Shown: positions 1-5,017 of the stretch, one piece after another
Layout: every line of letters begins with the position of its first letter
How positions within the stretch are numbered: position 1 is the first letter of the stretch
NCBI GenBank assembly: GCA_003136295.1
Contig: PLDZ01000133.1
Coordinates: 5,278-10,719 of the forward strand
From: Candidatus Dormiibacterota bacterium
GTDB lineage: Bacteria > Chloroflexota > Dormibacteria > Aeolococcales > Aeolococcaceae
Direction of reading: 5' to 3'
DNA length: 5,442 bases
Made by a program: the position numbers and the translations under genes
Notes under the pieces: model-generated
Database searches by the model: none
The model's input: the letters and a program-made list of their open reading frames with translations, nothing else
What the model was told of the DNA's origin: nothing

Positions 1-161
1 GAGCTTGCCGGCAGGAAACTGCTTTGGGAGTCCTTGGCGACGTCCGACAGTCCGGGAAAGACCTTGACGGACACGATCGTGATCAGGACCCAGCCGATCA
101 CGACCGGCCAGCGGTACCGAACCGAGAAACTCCCGATCGCGGCGAACAACCGGCTGGTCAT
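1..161 (-). CDS. MMPL/RND-family transporter, N-terminal fragment (3' end outside window)
   Basis: Reading leftwards from the ATG at 161-159, 53 codons stay open to the window edge. The peptide begins MTSRLFAAIGSFSVRYRWPV and continues into a hydrophobic segment (about residues 19-35), then a polar stretch ending FLPAS at 49-53. A short basic N-terminus, an arginine-tryptophan-proline motif just before the first membrane span, and an outer-face segment ending in FLPAS are typical of MMPL transporters of the RND superfamily. These large 12-span proteins export lipids or other hydrophobic molecules in actinobacteria and relatives. The substrate cannot be read from the fragment. The start is well placed for the family, but the Shine-Dalgarno match next to it is weak (GGTGG, about 4 bases away), and a better AAGGAG lies 17 bases upstream. 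The gene follows the FAD oxidoreductase gene in the same direction after 82 bases and may belong to its transcript or use its own promoter. Confidence 0.82.
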   Translation of the reverse strand, partial: MTSRLFAAIGSFSVRYRWPVVIGWVLITIVSVKVFPGLSDVAKDSQSSFLPAS

Positions 162-208
162 GCGCCCACCGCGCGAGGCTCCTTCATGCCCCGGATAGTA
201 CACGCCAT
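158..208 (-). other. Possible leader mini-ORF overlapping the MMPL start
   Basis: On the minus strand an ATG at 208-206 opens a 16-codon frame (MACTIRGMKEPRAVGA) with a second in-frame ATG at 187-185. The frame ends at TGA 160-158. The stop overlaps the MMPL start codon as ATGA, a common arrangement for translational coupling. An AAGGAG sequence sits inside the mini-ORF. It is better placed to load ribosomes than anything immediately before the MMPL start, but its 17-base distance from that start is too long for ordinary initiation. Any peptide this short can arise by chance, so this may be nothing more than the untranslated leader of the transporter gene. Confidence 0.2.
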
Positions 209-226
209 GAAGTTTTCGGGCGTTCC
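200..226 (-). promoter_or_regulatory. Possible ECF sigma-type promoter upstream of the MMPL gene
   Basis: Read on the minus strand, GGAAC (226-222) is followed by a 17-base spacer and CGTGT (204-200). Many ECF sigma factors recognise a -35 element of the GGAAC type and a -10 element beginning CGT at about this spacing. The predicted transcription start would lie near 193, upstream of the MMPL gene. A TACTAT sequence (200-195) overlaps and could instead act as a housekeeping -10, but no convincing -35 accompanies it. The match is to general consensus knowledge only. The promoter preference of the ECF factor in this window is unknown, and no copy of the motif was found upstream of the sigma gene itself. 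Confidence 0.25.
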
Positions 227-243
227 AGACCGGTTACGAGAGA

Positions 244-1656
244 TCAGGAGTCGAAGCCGACGCCCGCGAGGTCGAGCGCCTTGAGCCAGAGATTGCGACG
301 TCCATCATTGCGATCGGCGCGATCCAGGGCCCAGCGTGTCAGCTGGACGACTCCGTAGCGGAACGGCTCCGGGGGGAACGGTATCGGGCGGGTTCGGACC
401 ATGCGCAGCGCCGTGCGCTCGGTTCGTCTACCCTCGAGCAGGTCGAGCATGACCTGAGCGCCGAAGCGAGACGCGCCCACGCCGAGACCCGTGTACCCGA
501 GGGCATAGGCAACCCGCCGCTGGTGGCTGGTTCCCCAGAAGACGCAGAAGCGACTGCACGTGTCGATCGCGCCGCCCCAACGATGCGTGAAGTGCAGGTC
601 CGCAAGCTGCGGGAACGTCGCGAAGAAATGCTCGGCGAGCTTGTCGAAGGTCTTCGCACGCTGCTCGAGCTCGACGTCGACACGATTGCCGAAGTGATAG
701 ATGGCGTCGTAGCCACCCCAGAGGATTCGCGAGTCCGCCGTGAGCCGGTAGTAGTGGAATTGATTCCCGCTGTCGCTGATTCCCTGGCGATTCCCCCAGC
801 CGATCGACGCCAGCTGCGTGGATGTGAGTGGTTCGGTGACGAGCACGTAGTCGTAGACAGGAAGAATGAAGGGACGAACGCGTGCAAGCAGGGGGCGATC
901 GGCGTTGGTGGCGAGGGCCACGCGCCGGGCGGCGACGCTGCCGTGGACCGTCGTCAGCCGGATCCGCTCCGTTTCCGGGGTGAGGCGCTGTACGGCGGTG
1001 TTCTCGTGGAATCGCACCCCGGCGTCGAGGCATGCCCGACGCAGACCCCATGCCAGCTTCGCGGGGTTGACGATCGCGGTCCGATCATGGACCCACAATC
1101 CGCCTCGGTACGACGGCGACGCGACCTGTGCGCGCATGGCTTGGGGGTCGAGCGCGTCAACGCCATATCCGTGCGCTCGCATGGCCTCGGCGACCTCGAT
1201 GAGCTCGGTGTACTGCCACTTCGCGGTTGCCACGTCGATCATGCCGGTTCGCTCGAAATTGCAATCGATGCCATGATCGCGCACGGTCGACTCGATGGCA
1301 TCGAGATTCTCGACACCGAGCCGTTCCAGGGTGTCGAGCTCGGCGGGAAACCTGCTGATGCCGTTGGCAAAACCGTGTGTCAGGCTTGCGTCGCAGAATC
1401 CGCCGTTGCGGCCGGATGCGGCCGCCGCGACGCGGCGCGCTTCGAGAACGACGACACTAAGCGACGGGTTCCGTTCTCGGGCGAGCAATGCCGACCACAG
1501 ACCGGTGAATCCTCCGCCGACGACCGCGAGGTCGCACTCGATATGACCCTCGAGGCGGGGCTCCGGCTGCGGCGCCTGCAGGTCGTCGAGCCAGAACACG
1601 GCCGGCGCGGCGTCGCGGAGGGACGGGTGGCGCGGCGCGTCGTTCACGGACCGCAT
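244..1656 (-). CDS. FAD-dependent oxidoreductase, DAO family (gamma-glutamylputrescine oxidase-like)
   Basis: The 470-residue protein is a flavoenzyme of the DAO fold, which oxidises amines or amino acids with bound FAD. An N-terminal dinucleotide-binding motif is clear: G47, G49 and G52 in VVGGGFTG, with the strand-ending acidic residue E72 in VVVLEAR expected to bind the FAD ribose. SGRNGGF at 81-87 is characteristic of PuuB-like gamma-glutamylputrescine oxidases and related amine oxidases. Near the C-terminus, HRWGGAID (358-365) and ALGYTGLGVGASRFG (385-399) fit the second FAD-contacting region of the family. Length is normal, with about 40 extra residues before the FAD motif that include the FWLDDL segment common in this subgroup. 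No signal peptide or membrane span is evident, so it is probably cytoplasmic. The exact substrate is not determinable. An in-frame GTG at 1647 is an alternative start, 9 bases from a weak GGGAAG. The gene follows the membrane-protein gene after about 40 bases, suggesting co-transcription. Confidence 0.85.
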   Translation of the reverse strand: MRSVNDAPRHPSLRDAAPAVFWLDDLQAPQPEPRLEGHIECDLAVVGGGFTGLWSALLARERNPSLSVVVLEARRVAAAASGRNGGFCDASLTHGFANGISRFPAELDTLERLGVENLDAIESTVRDHGIDCNFERTGMIDVATAKWQYTELIEVAEAMRAHGYGVDALDPQAMRAQVASPSYRGGLWVHDRTAIVNPAKLAWGLRRACLDAGVRFHENTAVQRLTPETERIRLTTVHGSVAARRVALATNADRPLLARVRPFILPVYDYVLVTEPLTSTQLASIGWGNRQGISDSGNQFHYYRLTADSRILWGGYDAIYHFGNRVDVELEQRAKTFDKLAEHFFATFPQLADLHFTHRWGGAIDTCSRFCVFWGTSHQRRVAYALGYTGLGVGASRFGAQVMLDLLEGRRTERTALRMVRTRPIPFPPEPFRYGVVQLTRWALDRADRNDGRRNLWLKALDLAGVGFDS

Positions 1657-1659
1657 CTT

Positions 1660-1673
1660 CCCAGAGCACTGGG
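1660..1673 (-). other. Small hairpin just upstream of the FAD oxidoreductase start
   Basis: In the short gap between the membrane-protein stop and the oxidoreductase start, CCCAG and CTGGG form a 5-base-pair stem around a 4-base loop. The stem ends 3 bases before the ATG at 1656. Its right arm contributes to the only purine-rich sequence (GGGAAG) that could serve as a ribosome-binding site for the GTG at 1647. There is no T-run, so it is not an intrinsic terminator. In DNA this GC-rich, a stem this short may be chance. Confidence 0.22.
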
Positions 1674-1695
1674 CGGCCCCACGTGCCGGCTGCGA

Positions 1696-3207
1696 CTATC
1701 CGATTCCGGCTGCGGCCAGCGCCGTGTTCTTGACCATGATCACCGCGAATCCGTCGTCGTAGACCTTTGTCCACTGCGCGTCGACCTCGAGGGCGAGCAC
1801 CTCAGGGGCGCCCGGCACGTCGATGACGTAATCGATGCCCCACTCCGCGAAGATCTGCTGCCAGTCTGAATTGCCGGTTTCGACGTCGCTCACCTGCTGC
1901 ATGACCTTGGTGCCGAGTAGCGTCGCCTCCCCGAACGAGAAGACGCGACGGTTTGGGTCGGGATAGAAGCGGTCGATGAGGTAGCCCCCCCAGCCGTACT
2001 GATCGAACATGCGCGTGCCCACCGTGGGATGCGCCGCCAGCCAATCTGCCGCGCCGACCGGGAAGTTCGCCGCGGTGGCACGTGCTTGATTCGACAGTGT
2101 CGAATGTACGAAGTACCCGGTGCCCAGCACCGCGATGACAAGGATCGCGGCCGCGCCGGCGAGCATGTCCCTGGCACGTGGCGCGATCCATGCGCGAACG
2201 CGTGCAGCTGGCGCCATTCGCTCCCAGCCGGCGGAGAACGACCAGATCAGCAAAGGCGTTTCCGCTGCGATGAACAATGCGGCATGACGCACGGCGGAAA
2301 GCGCCAGGTAGGAGACGGCGAGGGTCAGGCACACCTCCCACAACGACGGTCGGCGCAGGACGAATGCGACCGGCACGAGCAGCAGCATGGCTTCGAAGCC
2401 GCGCTCCTCGAGAACATGGAAGTTCGGCGATTGCCACTCGGCGATGAAGTTCTGCTGCACGGCCGAGAACTGCGGTTGGATGACGTAGCTGTAGAGGTGG
2501 ATCCCGTGTGGATTCACGACCGCCGCGACGACGCATGCGACGAACACAAGAACCAGGTTCCGCGTTCTGCGTTTGTGCTCGTCGCCGTCAACGCGGCGCA
2601 CCCAGTGCACCGCTTCGACGAATGCCGCGACCCCGACCGGCACCAGGCCGAAGAGGAAGCCGCCGTGGAGGTTGGCCCACGCGATCATCACCAGTGGCAG
2701 CCAGTAGATCGCGCGCGATTTGCCGCGCAGGTAGCGGTCCAGCCAGAGCAGCTCGAGGCAGGTGAACGCGAAGGTGATCATCTGAGGGCGGGGTCCCCAT
2801 ACGGCAGCTCCCGCCAGACCGGCGACGCCGATCACGATCGCGGCGATGACCGGATTGGCGTTCTCGAGCCGCACCCGCCGCCAGATGAGCAGGAACCCGA
2901 CAAATGTCACCGCGCCGAATGCAAGTGACACGAGTGTGAGCCCGCCGAGCTTGAAGATCAGGTACGCGATGACCTCCGTTGTGTACTCCGGGTCGATCCA
3001 CTGCTTGCCGGCCACCGTGAACGTGAACAGGTCCTGGGAGACAATCTGATGGTGATCGACCATCCACTGGCCGGTGACGAGGTGCCAGAAGATGTCCGGG
3101 TCACCACCTCGACGGACGAGCACGCACAGGATCACGACAAACGCGGCGACCACCAGGAGTTGCCCGGACGTGACGCGTCGTAGGCGATGAGTCAGGGCGG
3201 CGGACAT
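1696..3207 (-). CDS. Multi-spanning membrane protein, GT-C glycosyltransferase-like, function unknown
   Basis: This protein of about 503 residues has roughly nine to eleven hydrophobic segments, from about residue 17 to 368, followed by a soluble C-terminal domain of about 130 residues. Numbering here is from the GTG one codon upstream. After the first span it carries DPDIFWHLVTGQWM (37-50), a motif shared by large uncharacterised GT-C-like families. In true GT-C enzymes, acidic residues in the first outer loop act in transfer from lipid-linked sugars. Other family-like motifs are ANLHGGFLFG (179-188) and NPHGIHLY (233-240). The soluble tail contains FDQYGWGGYLIDRF (402-415), also typical of these proteins. 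A transferase role is inferred from layout and motif only. The start is ATG 3207 or the adjacent GTG 3210. Neither has a visible Shine-Dalgarno sequence, and a TACCCT lies 5 bases before the GTG, so a leaderless transcript is possible. It heads the leftward gene set and diverges from the sigma gene. Confidence 0.68.
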   Translation of the reverse strand: MSAALTHRLRRVTSGQLLVVAAFVVILCVLVRRGGDPDIFWHLVTGQWMVDHHQIVSQDLFTFTVAGKQWIDPEYTTEVIAYLIFKLGGLTLVSLAFGAVTFVGFLLIWRRVRLENANPVIAAIVIGVAGLAGAAVWGPRPQMITFAFTCLELLWLDRYLRGKSRAIYWLPLVMIAWANLHGGFLFGLVPVGVAAFVEAVHWVRRVDGDEHKRRTRNLVLVFVACVVAAVVNPHGIHLYSYVIQPQFSAVQQNFIAEWQSPNFHVLEERGFEAMLLLVPVAFVLRRPSLWEVCLTLAVSYLALSAVRHAALFIAAETPLLIWSFSAGWERMAPAARVRAWIAPRARDMLAGAAAILVIAVLGTGYFVHSTLSNQARATAANFPVGAADWLAAHPTVGTRMFDQYGWGGYLIDRFYPDPNRRVFSFGEATLLGTKVMQQVSDVETGNSDWQQIFAEWGIDYVIDVPGAPEVLALEVDAQWTKVYDDGFAVIMVKNTALAAAGIG

Positions 3208-3361
3208 CACGCCGAAGGGTACTCAGTGCCGCAGCCAGTTCGACCGCAGGGTCCGATGTCACAAATCCGAGGCTTGCGGTGCTTCACATGATGTGGTCGA
3301 GTCCTCTGCCCTCCAGGCTCTGGGAAGTCAGCGCTTGAGCGATCTCTCCCGTCCGACACCC
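3208..3361. promoter_or_regulatory. Divergent intergenic region with two short dyads
   Basis: This stretch separates the leftward membrane-protein gene from the rightward sigma gene and should hold both promoters. No convincing -35/-10 pair was found for the sigma gene. Leftwards, TACCCT could be a weak -10 placing the transcript start at the GTG/ATG pair. Two dyads are visible: TGTCACA at 3257-3263 and CACATGATGTG at 3285-3295. Their centres are about 30 bases apart, near three helical turns, and they share TGT/ACA half-sites, so they could bind a regulator. They are short and could be chance. The GTG at 3293 that opens the longest sigma reading frame falls inside the second dyad, which is one reason to prefer a later start. 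Confidence 0.3.
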
Positions 3362-3365
3362 GAGG
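3362..3365 (+). promoter_or_regulatory. Ribosome-binding site favouring the GTG start at 3371
   Basis: GAGG (continuing as GAGGTG) lies 5 bases before GTG 3371. No comparable site precedes the in-frame GTG at 3293. A TTG at 3335 has only a weak GGGAAG before it. The GTG 3371 start also places the sigma-2 domain at the very N-terminus, as is usual for ECF factors. Confidence 0.5.
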
Positions 3366-3370
3366 TGGGC

Positions 3371-3865
3371 GTGAGGCCGACGAGCTTCGACCGGCTGTTC
3401 GACGAGGAATACGGACGGGTCGCGGCGATCGCACGGCGAGTGCTCGGCGATCCCGATGCGGCGGAGGACGTCGCCCAGGAGGTCTTTCTCGATCTCCACC
3501 GGCGATTCGGCGACAACCCCGGCGCCAAGGCGCCGGCGTGGGCGCGGACTGCCGCTGCCCATACCGCGCTCAACATGATCCGCACCAACCGGCGCCGCGC
3601 CGTCCGCGAGGAGCGGTTTGCCACCGAGCCCAGCCTCGCGAACGACCCGGTGGCCTCCGTTGAGGCGGCCGAGACAGCCCGGACAGTCCGAGCGGCGCTC
3701 GCCCGGATCCCGAGACGTCAGGCCATGGTCCTGGCGCTCCGGTACAGCGGCTTGAGCTACGCCGAGATCGCGTCGTCGCTCGGCATCGGGGTGAACGCGG
3801 TGGGAACGAGACTTCGGCGCGCAGAGGCGCGCCTTCGCAAGGAGGTTGGCGATGCATCCGTCTAA
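3371..3865 (+). CDS. ECF (extracytoplasmic function) RNA polymerase sigma factor
   Basis: From GTG 3371 the protein has 164 residues, a standard length for group 4 (ECF) sigma factors, which direct RNA polymerase to stress or envelope-signal promoters. The sigma-2 domain starts at once with SFDRLFDEEYGRVAAIARR (residues 5-23). The core-binding region 2.2 motif DAAEDVAQEVF is at 29-39, and the -10-recognition end of region 2 is NMIRTNRRR at 68-76. A variable linker leads to sigma-4 (about 105-159), with the helix-turn-helix LSYAEIASSLGIGVNAVGTR (128-147) that contacts the -35 element. There is no region 1.1 or 3, and no C-terminal sensing extension. The frame is open further upstream to GTG 3293, which would add 26 residues of no recognisable domain. 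The stop codon lies 14 bases inside the anti-sigma gene, so the two are probably translationally coupled. Activity is expected to be held in check by that anti-sigma factor. Confidence 0.92.
   Translation: MRPTSFDRLFDEEYGRVAAIARRVLGDPDAAEDVAQEVFLDLHRRFGDNPGAKAPAWARTAAAHTALNMIRTNRRRAVREERFATEPSLANDPVASVEAAETARTVRAALARIPRRQAMVLALRYSGLSYAEIASSLGIGVNAVGTRLRRAEARLRKEVGDASV
3841..3845 (+). promoter_or_regulatory. Shine-Dalgarno of the anti-sigma gene, inside the sigma gene
   Basis: GGAGG lies 6 bases before ATG 3852 and within the last codons of the sigma gene. It is the strongest ribosome-binding site in the window and fixes the anti-sigma start at ATG 3852 rather than the in-frame TTG at 3846, which directly abuts GGAGG with no spacing. 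Confidence 0.7.
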
Positions 3866-4967
3866 CGGCACCCTGCGCCGCTCCCTCGACGAGCCGGTCG
3901 CGATCGATCCGGCACGTCGGGAGCACATCGCGACCTGCGCTCGCTGCACCGAGCGGGTCCAGCGCATGAGCGCGAATGCAACATGGGTCCAGGCGATGCT
4001 GGCCCCGACCGAGCCTGTCGTCGATGTGCCTTCGGCCCGTGCCCGGCTTGCGCGCACCGAGCTCGCCACCACCGAAGGCGTTCAGGCACCTGGGTCCGCG
4101 AGTCGGATTCGGTCGCGCAACACGTTGGCGAGCCGGGGGATGGCCGGGGTCGCGGTGGCCGGCATCGCCAGCGTGGTGCTGGTTACGACCGGGGTAGCCC
4201 AGGACTTCCTGAGTCTGTTCCAGCCTTCAGAGCTGAAGCCAGTTCCGGTGACGGCGGCGGACGTCCGCTCCCTCGCCGGGCTTGCCAGCTACGGGACGGT
4301 GACCGGCGGCTCGTCGATCACGTTTCGCCCCGAACCGGATGCGGCCGCGGCCGCCGCTGCTACCGGTCTTGGCGCCCCGGTCGTGGGGGATCTCCCCGCA
4401 GGAACGCCGGAGCCGAAGTTCGCCGTCGTCTCGGGTGGCGTCGTGACGTTCAAGTTCAGCGCTGACCTGGCGCGGGCGGCGGCGGCCCGGGCCGGCGGAC
4501 AGCTGCCGGCGATCCCCTCCGGGCTGGATGGCAGCATGCTGTCCGTGTCGATCGCGCCCGCGATCGTGGTCTCGTACGGCGTCGATCCCGCCACTTTGGC
4601 AAACCGCGGAAGCGTGCCTTCGGGGGCGGCGTTCATCGTCGTGGCCACCCGAACCCCGACCGTGTCGTCGACCGGCGTGACCGTCCGGCAGCTCGAGGAC
4701 TACCTGCTCTCCGTACCCGGCATCCCGGCGGGCGTGGCGTCTGAGATCCGAGCCATCGGCAACCCCAGCCAGACCATTCCGGTTCCGATCCCGGTCGATC
4801 TTGCCAGCGGCTCGTCGGTCACCATCAACGGCGCACGTGGACTCCTCATCGGAGACTCCACGGGGCTGGGCAGCGCGGTCGTGTGGCAACACAATGGCGT
4901 CGTGTACGCGATCGCCGGAACGCTGACCACGAACCAGGTGCTGGGCATCGCCCGCTCGACGCATTGA
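3852..4967 (+). CDS. Membrane-anchored zinc-motif anti-sigma factor with large extracytoplasmic domain
   Basis: The 371-residue protein follows the ECF sigma gene with a 14-base overlap, the usual order for a cognate pair. Its N-terminal cytoplasmic part carries H25, C29 and C32 in HIATCARC, the HxxxCxxC signature of zinc-binding anti-sigma domains (ZAS), which wrap around and block the sigma factor. One membrane span lies at about 98-116 (GMAGVAVAGIASVVLVTTGV), giving an inside N-terminus and an outside C-terminus. About 250 residues are therefore exposed outside, longer than in many ECF anti-sigma factors. This part includes an alanine run at 164-170 and a proline/valine-rich stretch near 309-315. 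Its end, with SAVVWQHNGVVYAIAGTL (341-358), resembles the end of DUF4367-like sensor domains; that link is by eye only. The likely role is to hold the sigma factor at the membrane until an envelope signal frees it, by proteolysis or by a conformational change. Whether the zinc motif binds metal, or is redox-sensitive, cannot be told. Confidence 0.85.
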   Translation: MHPSNGTLRRSLDEPVAIDPARREHIATCARCTERVQRMSANATWVQAMLAPTEPVVDVPSARARLARTELATTEGVQAPGSASRIRSRNTLASRGMAGVAVAGIASVVLVTTGVAQDFLSLFQPSELKPVPVTAADVRSLAGLASYGTVTGGSSITFRPEPDAAAAAAATGLGAPVVGDLPAGTPEPKFAVVSGGVVTFKFSADLARAAAARAGGQLPAIPSGLDGSMLSVSIAPAIVVSYGVDPATLANRGSVPSGAAFIVVATRTPTVSSTGVTVRQLEDYLLSVPGIPAGVASEIRAIGNPSQTIPVPIPVDLASGSSVTINGARGLLIGDSTGLGSAVVWQHNGVVYAIAGTLTTNQVLGIARSTH

Positions 4968-4974
4968 CGCCGGC

Positions 4975-5017
4975 CGCCGCCGCCCTGCCTCCGGCGTCCG
5001 AGGACGGGGCGGCGGTG
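4975..5017 (+). promoter_or_regulatory. Strong RNA hairpin enclosing the ABC ATPase ribosome-binding site and start
   Basis: Starting 8 bases after the anti-sigma stop codon, 4975-4985 pairs with 5007-5017, including nine consecutive perfect pairs CCGCCGCCC/GGGCGGCGG. The stem continues through 4986-4987 with 5005-5006, 4988-4991 with 5000-5003, and 4993-4994 with 4998-4999. It closes on a CGT loop. That gives about 19 pairs, two of them G-U, with single-base bulges at 4992 and 5004. The 3' arm contains GAGG (5000-5003) and the GTG at 5015-5017. No T-run follows, so a Rho-independent terminator is unlikely. Initiation at the GTG would require the stem to be opened, for example by ribosomes finishing the anti-sigma gene. 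The CCG/GGC-rich sequence makes strong stems more likely by chance than usual. Confidence 0.5.

Noticed and set aside
162..174. GCGC-GGTGG-GCGC mini-hairpin before the MMPL start
   Set aside because: Four pairs of self-complementary GCGC are too weak and too common in this base composition.
162..243. Search for an intrinsic terminator after the FAD oxidoreductase gene
   Set aside because: No GC stem followed by a T-run was found on the minus strand, so no terminator is annotated.
24..284. 86-codon plus-strand frame at the left end
   Set aside because: Most of it lies opposite the MMPL N-terminus and the end of the oxidoreductase gene, and the product has no protein-like features.
523..1869. 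448-codon plus-strand reading frame antisense to the FAD oxidoreductase gene
   Set aside because: Its translation is rich in R, D, G and E without any recognised domain, while the opposite strand encodes a full DAO-family enzyme. Long antisense frames are expected in high-GC genes.
3816..3833. GGCGCG/CGCGCC hairpin near the end of the sigma gene, just before the anti-sigma Shine-Dalgarno
   Set aside because: The stem is six pairs made of GC repeats inside codons for the conserved end of sigma-4. It does not enclose the GGAGG, so coding constraint explains it.
3284..4072. 262-codon minus-strand frame across the sigma and anti-sigma genes
   Set aside because: It is opposite two clearly recognised genes, and its product is arginine-rich without domain features.
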